From NCBI GenBank assembly GCA_023251455.1, contig JAHEYT010000050.1, positions 1 through 62,880 on the forward strand: a stretch of DNA of 62,880 nt, in the 5' to 3' direction. This DNA comes from Bacteroidota bacterium (GTDB taxonomy: Bacteria; Bacteroidota; Bacteroidia; Bacteroidales; Prolixibacteraceae). Positions 16,775 through 24,596 of the stretch are shown one piece after another. The position numbers were made by a program, and so were the translations under genes. How positions within the stretch are numbered: the stretch's first letter is position 1; each line of letters begins with the position of its first letter. Below the pieces are notes generated by a model. That model saw only the letters and a program-made list of their open reading frames with translations. It did not search any database and was not told where the DNA came from.

Positions 16775-17461
16775 TTAAGCTTTTAAAATATAGCCAACAC
16801 CTGTTTGTGTATGAATAAGTTTCTGTGAAAAATCTTTATCCATCTTTTTCCGGAGAAAGTTCACATAAACATCGATAATGTTTGTTCCCGTGTCGAAATT
16901 GATGTCCCAAACATTTTCCGCAATCTCCATTCTGGATACGACTTTCCCTTTATTCCGGAGCAAATACACCAATAACGCAAATTCCTTCTGGGTAAGTTCA
17001 ATCGTTTTTCCATCGCGTGTTACTTCATAAGTACTGAGGTTCACTTCAAGGTCAAGTAGCGTTAGTATATTTCCACCGGTTTCAGCAACCAATATCCTTT
17101 TTAAGAGTGATCGGATTCGTGCCAATAGTTCGCGGAACTCAAAAGGTTTCACTAGGTAATCGTCAGCACCGGATTCAAATCCGGTAAGTTTATCCTCGGT
17201 TGTTCCCAATGCGGTAAGCATCAATACCGGAACTTTTTGGTCGCTTACCCTGATTTCTTTGCACAATTCAATGCCATTTTTATAGGGTAAATTCAGGTCA
17301 AGAATGATCAAATCATAACTTCCTGCATTAAACATTCTCTTGCCCATTAAGCCGTCTGACGCAATTTCACAGGAGAAGCCGTTTTCTTCAAGTCCACGTT
17401 TGACAAATGAAGCAACCTTTGGCTCGTCTTCCACAACAAGTATCCTATTGAATTGATTCAT
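16775..17461 (-). CDS. OmpR/PhoB-family response regulator, divergent from nhaD
   Basis: A 228-residue regulator counted from the ATG at 17461 (MNQFNRILVVEDEP). A start 10 codons further upstream is possible but adds an unlikely basic tail. The receiver has the acidic pair EDEP, phospho-acceptor Asp at about 55 (LIILDLNLPYKNG), and the LTALG and KPFEFREL switch residues. The C-terminal winged helix contains LTQKEFALLVYLLRNKGKVV and NIIDVYVNFLRKKMDK, as in OmpR types. It is first in the operon, followed by its kinase. The 149-base gap to the divergent nhaD unit probably carries its operators. Confidence 0.94.
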   Translation of the reverse strand: MNQFNRILVVEDEPKVASFVKRGLEENGFSCEIASDGLMGKRMFNAGSYDLIILDLNLPYKNGIELCKEIRVSDQKVPVLMLTALGTTEDKLTGFESGADDYLVKPFEFRELLARIRSLLKRILVAETGGNILTLLDLEVNLSTYEVTRDGKTIELTQKEFALLVYLLRNKGKVVSRMEIAENVWDINFDTGTNIIDVYVNFLRKKMDKDFSQKLIHTQTGVGYILKA

Positions 17462-17610
17462 TGCTCGTTTTAGTCTGTTATTCTTATACAAAACTAAGAT
17501 ACAATCTGAAGCAAACCCTATTCTTCCTGAAATTTTAATCAGTCTTTAATCTGCTGCCTATAATCTGACGGTAAATTTGTAATAGTTGAAATAAATTAAA
17601 ATCACGCATC
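17462..17610. promoter_or_regulatory. Divergent control region between a two-component operon and the nhaD unit
   Basis: On the minus strand a -7-like TAGTTTTG (complement at 17489-17496) faces the regulator gene. On the plus strand TAAATTTG (17572-17579) lies 31 bases before the small ORF. Between them, AATC(A/T)G motifs occur at 17503, 17537, 17548 and 17562. Two of these are 11 bp apart, the spacing used by OmpR-family half-sites. This suggests one regulator serving both promoters, but sites were judged by eye. Confidence 0.45.
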
Positions 17611-17724
17611 ATGGAAGAAAATAAGTTTATGAATAAATACGGTTTTTTGGTTTTGATTGGAGGTATTGCAGTTATATTTATTATACTGAAATTAATAGGG
17701 TTCCCAGAATTTCTATACAATTAA
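17611..17724 (+). CDS. Small single-pass membrane protein upstream of nhaD (37 aa)
   Basis: ATG at 17611 to TAA at 17724 encodes 37 residues: a charged start (MEENKFMNKY), one hydrophobic helix (GFLVLIGGIAVIFIILKLIG) and a short tail (FPEFLYN). It follows a -7-like box by 31 bases and ends 25 bases before nhaD, so it is probably the first gene of the nhaD transcript. It may be a small accessory subunit of the antiporter, or merely a leader peptide. No family was recognised; the call rests on position, codon content and a clean single-helix profile. Confidence 0.55.
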   Translation: MEENKFMNKYGFLVLIGGIAVIFIILKLIGFPEFLYN

Positions 17725-17749
17725 TAGGCTATTTACCTAGAAAAATCTC

Positions 17750-19189
17750 ATGTTCTATCTTATTCTAGTCATCTTTGTTTTGGGCTATCTGGCGATTGCT
17801 ATGGAACATACCTTAAAGGTTGATAAAGCTGCAACAGCCTTAATTATTGGAGTTCTGACCTGGACAGTATATATTCTCAATGTTGGGAATATTCTGAACA
17901 TGGGCTTTAGTCCATCATGGTTAGAACTGGGTAATCAAGTTCGTAATATAGTTGACCACATCAAACCGACTCTAACTGAAACACAATGGTTAAGTTCAGG
18001 TTGGGCTGATAAAATTAGTGCTTTCAATGAACCCTATCATTTTGTTGTTGAGGAACTAGAGCATCACCTTATTGAAATTTCCGAGATTCTGTTTTTTCTG
18101 CTTGGCGCTATGACCATTGTAGAAATCATCGATCAACACGAAGGATTTAAAGTCATTACCGATAAGATTACAACAACCAATAAAGTTAAATTGCTCTGGA
18201 TCATCGCGGTAATTACGTTTTTCATGTCGGCTGTGTTGGATAACCTGACAACAACCATTGTAATGGTAGCGTTGCTTAAGAAGTTGATTGTTGATCAGAA
18301 AACCCGGTGGTTTTATGTATCCATGGTGGTTCTTGCCGCCAATTCTGGTGGCGCCTGGTCACCCATTGGCGATGTAACGACCATCATGTTGTGGATTGGA
18401 GGCCAAATCACTGCTCTGTCAATTATTGCCAAGATTATTCTACCTAGTATTGTAAGTATTGTGGTTCCATTAGCTGTCGTTTCGTTTTCAATGAAAGGAG
18501 AGGTTGATCGTCCGGTAAAAATTAAACATGAAGTCTCATTTACAACTTATCGTGAACGAATAATAGTTTTCTCAATTGGTGTTGGAGTTTTGCTTTTTGT
18601 TCCGGTTTTTAAAACTATTACACATTTGCCTCCATATATGGGTATGTTGTTTGGGTTGGGTGTACTTTGGATTCTTACTGAAATTATTCACCGCTCGAAG
18701 CCGCACGAAGTTAGCAGTAAGCTGAAAGTTTATAATATTCTTCGAAGAGTTGATACCCCAACAGTTTTATTTTTCCTTGGCATTTTGTCTGCGGTGGCTT
18801 GTTTGCAATCTGCCGGTCATTTGAATATTATGGCAGGCTGGCTAAACGATCATTTAGGGAATGTTTATCTGATTAACTCTGCTATTGGTGTCTTGTCATC
18901 TATAGTCGACAATGTGCCACTGGTGGCAGGTTCAATGGGGATGTATGATATTGCTTTGCCTGGATCAACTGGTTACAGTGCATTCTTTGTTCAGGATGGA
19001 ACATTTTGGGAATTACTTGCTTATTGTGCCGGAACGGGTGGAAGTATTCTGATTATTGGTTCGGCTGCAGGCGTTGCTGCAATGGGTATTGAGAAAATTG
19101 ATTTTATCTGGTATATGAAGAAAATTAGTTTGCTGGCACTTTTAGGATATGTTTCAGGAATATTAACTTTCTATTTGATGTTTGGTTAA
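17750..19189 (+). CDS. nhaD: NhaD-type Na+/H+ antiporter
   Basis: A 479-residue ion transporter of the NhaD/arsenic-permease superfamily, which exports Na+ or Li+ against H+ across the inner membrane. It has about 12 hydrophobic segments. Conserved motifs include FFLLGAMTIVEIIDQHEGF, AVLDNLTTTIVMVALLKKL, ANSGGAWSPIGDVTTIMLW, and near the C-terminus SIVDNVPLVAGSMGMYD with acidic residues in membrane positions. The length is close to characterised NhaD proteins. It follows a 37-residue membrane peptide and lies between two OmpR-type two-component systems. Its 3' end is only 6 bases from the convergent kinase gene. Confidence 0.93.
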   Translation: MFYLILVIFVLGYLAIAMEHTLKVDKAATALIIGVLTWTVYILNVGNILNMGFSPSWLELGNQVRNIVDHIKPTLTETQWLSSGWADKISAFNEPYHFVVEELEHHLIEISEILFFLLGAMTIVEIIDQHEGFKVITDKITTTNKVKLLWIIAVITFFMSAVLDNLTTTIVMVALLKKLIVDQKTRWFYVSMVVLAANSGGAWSPIGDVTTIMLWIGGQITALSIIAKIILPSIVSIVVPLAVVSFSMKGEVDRPVKIKHEVSFTTYRERIIVFSIGVGVLLFVPVFKTITHLPPYMGMLFGLGVLWILTEIIHRSKPHEVSSKLKVYNILRRVDTPTVLFFLGILSAVACLQSAGHLNIMAGWLNDHLGNVYLINSAIGVLSSIVDNVPLVAGSMGMYDIALPGSTGYSAFFVQDGTFWELLAYCAGTGGSILIIGSAAGVAAMGIEKIDFIWYMKKISLLALLGYVSGILTFYLMFG

Positions 19190-19195
19190 AACTTG

Positions 19196-20566
19196 TTAGG
19201 ATTCAATGTTTTGCACCGTTTGTTTTCCAAACAGAAGTTCGAATTGAGTACCTTCATTAATCGTGCTATTAACTTTTATTTCTACGGCATGTAGTTTCAT
19301 GATTCTTGCAACAATCGAAAGCCCAATTCCAAAACCTCCAATATATTTTACATTGGTAGAGCGGTTAAAAGCATTGAAAATATTGCCGATTTGATCTTCA
19401 GGAATACCAACGCCATGATCGGTGATACATACAGAAATTGCATCATCTACCGTTGAAATTTTTACTTCCACATCGTTGGAAGAAAATTTACAGGCATTTT
19501 CAAATAAATTCTTTAACGCAATATCTAGCAATCCCTGGTTCCCATAGATCATCAAGTCGTTTTCGTTATCAGGATATTCAATTTTTGGCATGATCTTTCT
19601 TCCCGGGTATTTCGCCTTGGTCTCCTGAATGGCATTGAAAATTAACTCATCGATACGCAAATCGGTCATTTGAATATTCTGGTGACCACTCAAATGAGCT
19701 AATTCGAGTAAGCTGTTGATGAGCGTATTCATTTTCCGTAAATCTTCGACCAAACCCGAAATATGGGTCGTGTATTCATCCGTATTTCGGGTTCGGCTCA
19801 GAATATAATCCGATTCGGCAATCATAATTGCCAGAGGCGTTCTGAGTTCATGCGAAGCATTCGACACAAATTCATCCTGACTTTTAAATGCCTTTTCAAG
19901 GTCTGAAAGCATTCGGTTAAACGTGATGGCCAACTGTTCAATCTCATCCTGACGTTTACCTTCATCTAATCGATCACTTAATCTGGATGAGTTTATCTCC
20001 TTTACTTTTGTGATAATATTAGAGATTGGTTTTATAGCTGATTTTGAAAAAAAATAAGCAGCTGTTACTGAAAGTATTACACTGAAAAGAATGCTCCAAA
20101 GCAATACAATCTTTAATTCATGAATGCTTTCGGCACGATACCTGTCATGGGCCAACACAAAAACATGATAAGATTGATTGTTTGCTTCATGCTTGTAACT
20201 TACACCATCTTTTTCTCCAATCGAAAAATAAGAAATCTTCGAATTGTATGTATGGCTGATTAGATTATCCGGAGACAATAAATCTGTTTTATTGCTATAT
20301 AAAAGTTTATTCGACTCGTTAGTAATTGCAATTTCTTCAGATTCAAGCGATCTGGTTGTCTGATGTATTTTTTTTAAGAGTGTTGAGTCGATTTCTTGAA
20401 TGTTGATTGAGAGAATCGCTGTGTTTTGAGCCTTCTCCAGAAGATTATCCCTAAACTTTGAACGTTGACTGGTAAACGAGAAATAATACACCAGTACCGA
20501 AAAGAAAAGAAGAATACCAAAAACTATACTGGTAAATTGAAGAGATAATCGCGTTATAATGTTCAT
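19196..20566 (-). CDS. Sensor histidine kinase paired with the regulator at 20646-21338
   Basis: A 456-residue kinase built like the one at 15394-16770. It has an N-terminal helix (about 10-30), a periplasmic sensor of about 125 residues, a second helix near 155-178, a HAMP linker, the phospho-acceptor histidine in NASHELRTPLAIMIAES (about 239) and HATPase boxes NLFENACKF, DHGVGIPEDQIGNIF and GGFGIGLSIV. The two kinases are clear paralogues, but the sensor regions differ, suggesting different signals. The gene lies 79 bases after its regulator and is convergent with nhaD, with only 6 bases between stops. Confidence 0.92.
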   Translation of the reverse strand: MNIITRLSLQFTSIVFGILLFFSVLVYYFSFTSQRSKFRDNLLEKAQNTAILSINIQEIDSTLLKKIHQTTRSLESEEIAITNESNKLLYSNKTDLLSPDNLISHTYNSKISYFSIGEKDGVSYKHEANNQSYHVFVLAHDRYRAESIHELKIVLLWSILFSVILSVTAAYFFSKSAIKPISNIITKVKEINSSRLSDRLDEGKRQDEIEQLAITFNRMLSDLEKAFKSQDEFVSNASHELRTPLAIMIAESDYILSRTRNTDEYTTHISGLVEDLRKMNTLINSLLELAHLSGHQNIQMTDLRIDELIFNAIQETKAKYPGRKIMPKIEYPDNENDLMIYGNQGLLDIALKNLFENACKFSSNDVEVKISTVDDAISVCITDHGVGIPEDQIGNIFNAFNRSTNVKYIGGFGIGLSIVARIMKLHAVEIKVNSTINEGTQFELLFGKQTVQNIES

Positions 20567-20645
20567 TCGAAAGACGTATTAAGTAATTGAACAACTGTGC
20601 GTTCTCGTGCATGGTTTTGGGAACAGCGATGACTCGCTATTCATG

Positions 20646-21338
20646 TCATAATTCTTTTTCGCTGCAATAGAAGCCGAATCCAAATTTAGTGTGGATTATC
20701 TTTGGTTCAAAGTTTTTGTCAATTTTCTTTCGTAAGTAATTCACATACACGTCAATGATATTTGTTCCGGTTTCAAAATCCAGGTCCCAAACCTTCTCGA
20801 TAATAAATTCGCGCGACAAAAGCTTGTCCTTATTCAATAGAAAAGTCTCCATTAGTGCAAATTCTTTCGAAGTTAATTCGATTTTTTTGCCTGCACGGGT
20901 AGCGGTTTTCCGATCAAGATCCATTTCGAAGTCTGCAATGCTTAATTTTCTGGATTCAGGAACAGTTATGTTTTTGCGTTTCAGAAAAACATTGATTCGG
21001 GCAAGTAACTCTCTGTAATCGAATGGTTTTAAGACGTAGTCGTCGGCTCCGGCTTCAAACCCTATCAGTTTATTTTCGGATGTGCCAAGCGCTGTAAGCA
21101 TGATAATTGGAATCTTGCTGTTGTTTTTCCTGATTTCTTTACACAACTCGTAGCCATTCATGAGAGGCAGATTAATATCAAGAACTACGAGATCGTATTC
21201 AGAATTTTCCATCATTCTCTTTCCAACATATCCGTCATTAGCCACATCTGCCTTAAAGCCTGATTCTTGCAATTGTTTCTGAAGGATTTCTGCCAATCGT
21301 AATTCGTCTTCTACGATCAATATATGTGTTTCAAACAT
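20646..21338 (-). CDS. OmpR/PhoB-family response regulator
   Basis: A 230-residue regulator. The receiver has VEDELRLAEI and the phospho-acceptor Asp54 in LVVLDINLPLMNG, then LTALG and KPFDYREL. The DNA-binding winged helix carries LTSKEFALMETFLLNKDKLL and NIIDVYVNYLRKKIDK. It is close to the regulator at 16775-17461, including its recognition region, so the two systems probably arose by duplication and may bind related sites. Four 11-bp-spaced direct repeats upstream of its promoter (21393-21430) look like its own operator, which implies autoregulation. Confidence 0.93.
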   Translation of the reverse strand: MFETHILIVEDELRLAEILQKQLQESGFKADVANDGYVGKRMMENSEYDLVVLDINLPLMNGYELCKEIRKNNSKIPIIMLTALGTSENKLIGFEAGADDYVLKPFDYRELLARINVFLKRKNITVPESRKLSIADFEMDLDRKTATRAGKKIELTSKEFALMETFLLNKDKLLSREFIIEKVWDLDFETGTNIIDVYVNYLRKKIDKNFEPKIIHTKFGFGFYCSEKEL

Positions 21339-21358
21339 TTTCTCTGTTTAATTTGAAG

Positions 21359-21430
21359 CAAAACTAAGACACTATTAGCAATAAATAACGATTCTAATGA
21401 ATTTCTAATAACTTTCTAACTGTCCTCTAA
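21359..21430 (-). promoter_or_regulatory. Promoter and OmpR-type operator of the regulator at 20646-21338
   Basis: A -7-like TAGTTTTG on the minus strand (complement CAAAACTA at 21359-21366) lies 20 bases before the start codon. Upstream of it four exact TCTAA direct repeats begin at 21393, 21404, 21415 and 21426, each 11 bp apart, three preceded by T or C pairs. One-turn direct repeats are the hallmark of PhoB/OmpR-family sites. The best reading is binding by the adjacent regulator or its paralogue. Confidence 0.6.
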
Positions 21431-21634
21431 CTGTCTTAACGAGAATACAATGCTAGATTTGTTGAATCAAAATCATATCCAGATTCAGGTTGACAAATTA
21501 ATGACTGGTAATGTTTTTGAAATTGATTTTTTATTTTGGTATTTGTTTTCTTATATAACTCAATTTGATCGATTTGTAGTATTTTCTCTAAATTAATCTG
21601 TAAGGAAAGTTGCAGATTTCGCTAAAAACTTCAA
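21431..21634. other. Intergenic stretch without recognised gene
   Basis: This is part of a 367-base gap between two minus-strand genes. Apart from the operator at its left end and a terminator at its right end, the DNA is AT-rich. No coding or RNA feature could be supported. Confidence 0.4.
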
Positions 21635-21663
21635 AAATACCGTGGCTCAAAACCGCGGTATTT
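21635..21663 (-). terminator. Terminator of the gene at 21706-22095
   Basis: AAATACCGTGG pairs with CCGCGGTATTT around a 7-base loop and is flanked by T- and A-rich tracts. It lies about 45 bases after the stop of the minus-strand membrane protein gene. Confidence 0.75.
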
Positions 21664-21705
21664 TGATTTTATAGAATATGTAAATTCCTAAAATTTGAAT
21701 GCACT

Positions 21706-22095
21706 TTATTTTGGCATCTGTAGAATACTAAATACCATGAAGAACAGCATTAATCCAGTGAATACAATAAGGTAAAGGCTGAATTTATGATAGCGAACTT
21801 TAAACAGATTAAGGAGAAGCGAAATCAGGTTAAATCCGGCAAAGTAGGCCGATAATTTGAAATAGCTGAGAATCTTCGCCTCTTTCGGAATTGAATTTCC
21901 ATTGACTTCCGGAGCAACATTTGTATTTGTCAGTAAAACCCACAACGATAAAAGTCCCAACAAAAGAAAAATAACTTGTCCAGCTATCACTAATTTTTCC
22001 TTCTTCTCAATCCAACCGAATAAAATAAGGCCAATACCTAGGAAAAGAGAATATTGAGAAATCGTTGTTAGTCCTAGTAAAGAATCTGAACCCAT
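21706..22095 (-). CDS. Hypothetical membrane protein (four predicted helices)
   Basis: A 129-residue protein, not recognised as a named family. Hydrophobic segments lie at about 13-30 (YSLFLGIGLILFGWI), 36-57, 80-96 and 103-125. The loop between helices two and three is polar. It is transcribed alone on the minus strand with its own terminator, divergent from the HAD phosphatase gene. Codon use and composition match neighbours, so it is probably a genuine lineage-specific membrane protein. Nothing in the sequence shows a function. Confidence 0.65.
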   Translation of the reverse strand: MGSDSLLGLTTISQYSLFLGIGLILFGWIEKKEKLVIAGQVIFLLLGLLSLWVLLTNTNVAPEVNGNSIPKEAKILSYFKLSAYFAGFNLISLLLNLFKVRYHKFSLYLIVFTGLMLFFMVFSILQMPK

Positions 22096-22208
22096 AGTCT
22101 AAATTTTGATAATTGGCAAAAGTGATCATTTTTGACCAAACAAAAAATATTTAACCCTTACCGAATACTTTAATTGGCTATTTTTGGCAAAACTCAGATT
22201 AGAAAGGA

Positions 22209-22817
22209 ATGATAAAGAAAAATCTTACCATCAATCCGAAAGCGAAAGGATTGATTTTTGACCTCGACGGAACGCTTGCCGATACAATGCCAATTCATTA
22301 TATAGCCTGGAAAAATGCCGCTGCCAAATATGGAATTGATTTTACCACCGATTTGTTTAGTCAATTAGCTGGTATTCCGCTATATCCCACGGTTGAGAAA
22401 CTTAACCAAATTTTTGGAAAGACCATTGATCCTAAAGAAATGGGTGACCTGAAAGAAGAAGAATTCGAAAATAATATGCACCTTACTCCTGAAATTAAAG
22501 TAGTGACTGATCTGGTGCGGAAATATCATGGAAAAATACCCATGGCTGTTGGTACCGGCGGATCGCGGCGTTTGTCATTAAAATCGCTGGATATTATTGG
22601 ATTAAGTGGCTATTTCGATATTCTGGTAACCAGCGAAGATGTTTCAAACTTCAAACCTCATCCCGAAACATTTCTGAAATGTGCTGAACTGATGGGTGTG
22701 GCTTCTTCTGATTGCGAAGTCTTTGAAGATGGACTTTTGGGTATTCAGGCTGCTCGCACAGCCGGAATGATGGTAGTTGATGTAACCGAATATTATAAAG
22801 TAACAATCGGACAATGA
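22209..22817 (+). CDS. HAD-superfamily IA phosphatase, beta-phosphoglucomutase-like
   Basis: A 202-residue cytoplasmic hydrolase. HAD motif I is FDLDGTLADT (nucleophile Asp18 and Asp20), followed by a helical cap. Motif II is AVGTGGSRR, motif III is the Lys in NFKPHPETF and motif IV is VFEDGLLGIQAA. The all-helical cap after motif I places it in the class of phosphatases and phosphomutases acting on sugar phosphates or phosphoglycolate; mutase or phosphatase cannot be told apart here. A -7-like TATTTTTG (22179-22186) precedes it. Its stop overlaps the next gene start by 4 bases, so the two are co-translated. Confidence 0.88.
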   Translation: MIKKNLTINPKAKGLIFDLDGTLADTMPIHYIAWKNAAAKYGIDFTTDLFSQLAGIPLYPTVEKLNQIFGKTIDPKEMGDLKEEEFENNMHLTPEIKVVTDLVRKYHGKIPMAVGTGGSRRLSLKSLDIIGLSGYFDILVTSEDVSNFKPHPETFLKCAELMGVASSDCEVFEDGLLGIQAARTAGMMVVDVTEYYKVTIGQ

Positions 22818-23830
22818 ATATAAAAATTAGCTTATTAGTCATTTCAGGAGCCGTTTTGTTCTCCTGTACGTCAGTAAAGAAGTCGCTTCGGCAGGAATAC
22901 ACTGTGATTTCATACAACGTTGAGAATCTGTTTGATACTATTGATGATCCGAAAGTACCCGATGAAGAGTTTCTTCCGGCCAGTGAAAAAAAATGGGATA
23001 GTGAAAAATATCAAAAGAAACTGGCCGATCTTGCTCGGGTAATTTCGGAGGTTAACCCGAAAGAAATGCCTGAAGTGGTTGGTCTGATTGAAGTAGAGAA
23101 CCGTACGGTTTTAGAAGACCTGGTTAAGACCGGAAAATTGAATGGACAGGATTATGCTGTTATTCATGAAGAAAGTCCTGATTATCGCGGAATTGATGTG
23201 GCTTTGATTTACCGCAAAGATGCATTTAAAGAGATCAGTCATGAAGTTTTGCCTGTGATTTTTCCTGACGATCCGGAATTTAAAACCCGCGACATTTTGC
23301 ATGTGACTGGCAAATTAAGGAACAAAACGGTTCATTTGTTTGTAAATCACTGGCCATCGCGCATTGGTGGCGATGAGAAAACCGAACCTAAACGAGTTTT
23401 GGCTGCTTCAGTTCTAAAATCGAAAGTTGACGAGATTTTGTTTGTCGATGCAAAAGCACGAATCATCATTATGGGCGACATGAACGACGAGCCTGTCAAC
23501 AAAAGTTTACAGGAAACTCTCGGAGCAGCGGCTCCCAATACAGGAGCGACACTGGTAAACCTGATGATGCCTGATGATGTTGCCGGGAAAGGCACTTACT
23601 TTTATAGTGGTGCATGGAATATGCTCGACAATCTGGTGGTTTCAGAAACTGTTCTGAAGGGAAAAGGAATGCAGGTTGAAGATCAAAAAGGAAATATCTT
23701 CAGCAACGATTGGATGATTTTTACCAATAAGAATGGAGATAAAACACCAAACCGTTCTTATGTGGGTAATAAATACGTTGGTGGTGTTAGCGACCATTTT
23801 GCTGTGTATTTTAAAATGATCGTGAAGTAA
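22814..23830 (+). CDS. Endonuclease/exonuclease/phosphatase-family lipoprotein
   Basis: A 338-residue exported protein. The N-terminus is a lipoprotein signal with lipobox LFSC (Cys at about residue 18). The EEP fold is seen in SYNVENLFDTIDDP, VVGLIEVENRTVLEDL (metal-binding Glu), LFVNHWPSRIGG, IIMGDMNDEPVN and the terminal GVSDHFAVYF, which together give the expected Asn, Glu, Asp/Asn and Asp-His active-site residues. It is likely a surface or periplasmic nuclease or phosphatase. It overlaps the HAD phosphatase gene by 4 bases, which hints at shared phosphate-monoester metabolism, but the compartments differ. Confidence 0.88.
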   Translation: MNIKISLLVISGAVLFSCTSVKKSLRQEYTVISYNVENLFDTIDDPKVPDEEFLPASEKKWDSEKYQKKLADLARVISEVNPKEMPEVVGLIEVENRTVLEDLVKTGKLNGQDYAVIHEESPDYRGIDVALIYRKDAFKEISHEVLPVIFPDDPEFKTRDILHVTGKLRNKTVHLFVNHWPSRIGGDEKTEPKRVLAASVLKSKVDEILFVDAKARIIIMGDMNDEPVNKSLQETLGAAAPNTGATLVNLMMPDDVAGKGTYFYSGAWNMLDNLVVSETVLKGKGMQVEDQKGNIFSNDWMIFTNKNGDKTPNRSYVGNKYVGGVSDHFAVYFKMIVK

Positions 23831-23870
23831 GGAAATGCGCCGCTGGCGGAACCACCTATAAATGACAAAT

Positions 23871-23902
23871 AAAAAGCGATCTTCTAAATAAGACCGCTTT
23901 TT
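23871..23902. terminator. Bidirectional terminator
   Basis: AAAAAGCG and CGCTTTTT, with internal TCTT/AAGA pairs, form a hairpin between the convergent EEP lipoprotein and glutathione peroxidase genes. Confidence 0.8.
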
Positions 23903-23926
23903 ATCAATTAACCAATATCCACAAAA

Positions 23927-24463
23927 CTATTTTTTAATCCAACTTAAAATTTTATCATCGTCTGGTTTTACTTTGGGATCAACCACATCAACCAGTTTAC
24001 CATTTTCATCAATCAGGTATTTCTGAAAATTCCATTTTACATCCGAATCCATTACTCCATTTTTGCTTTTGCTGGTCAGCCATTGGTAAAGTGGATCCAT
24101 ATCATCGCCTTTTACCGAAATTTTCGACATCATTTTGAAGGTTACTCCGTAATTTTTTAAGCAGAATTCAGAGATTTCCTTATTGGTTCCCGGTTCCTGT
24201 TTCATGAAATTGTTGGCAGGAAAACCTATGATCGTAAATTTTTCGCCGCCATAAGTTTCAAATAACGACTGCAACTGAGTGTATTGTGGTGTTAACCCAC
24301 ATTTCGAAGCGGTATTGACTACCAGTACTTTTTTCCCTTTCAGGCTCGATAAATCAAAATCATTCCCTTCAATATCTTTTACCTTAAAATCGTAAAACGA
24401 TTGCTGACTGAAAGCTATTGAGGAAATTAAAATAAGGCTAAAAATTAATGTTAGTTTTTTCAT
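23927..24463 (-). CDS. Exported glutathione peroxidase family protein (Cys type)
   Basis: A 178-residue thioredoxin-fold peroxidase. The first 19 residues form a signal peptide (LTLIFSLILISSIAFS), so the enzyme acts in the periplasm. The active-site segment is NTASKCGLTPQYTQLQ with peroxidatic Cys55 in place of selenocysteine. The Gln of the GFPANNFMKQEPGT region, the second Cys in ISEFCLKNYG (likely resolving) and the Trp in VKWNFQKYLID complete the family's catalytic set. It likely uses thioredoxin-like reductants rather than glutathione (family knowledge). It is transcribed alone. Confidence 0.92.
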   Translation of the reverse strand: MKKLTLIFSLILISSIAFSQQSFYDFKVKDIEGNDFDLSSLKGKKVLVVNTASKCGLTPQYTQLQSLFETYGGEKFTIIGFPANNFMKQEPGTNKEISEFCLKNYGVTFKMMSKISVKGDDMDPLYQWLTSKSKNGVMDSDVKWNFQKYLIDENGKLVDVVDPKVKPDDDKILSWIKK

Positions 24464-24566
24464 TTTTTGTGTTTATAGATGATTATTTAGTGGAACAATT
24501 TAGAATACACAAAGGTTTATACTACTTCTGTTAATAAATTTAAATTCGCCATTTGGTCAGAATTTG

Positions 24567-24574
24567 TATATTTG
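24567..24574 (+). promoter_or_regulatory. -7 box of the dnaX promoter
   Basis: TATATTTG fits the Bacteroidetes -7 consensus TAnnTTTG and lies 22 bases before the ATG at 24597. It sits inside the longer possible reading frame starting at 24564, which argues for the downstream start. No -33 TTTG at the right distance was seen. Confidence 0.45.
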
Positions 24575-24596
24575 GTCGTTCAATTCAGCACGTTTT

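Noticed and set aside
23927..24463. Selenoprotein glutathione peroxidase
   Set aside because: The active-site codon is an ordinary Cys codon and the frame has no internal TGA.
24564..24596. dnaX start at 24564
   Set aside because: The added residues are not like DnaX, and a -7 promoter box lies inside this stretch; MENFIVSARKYRP at 24597 fits the family start.
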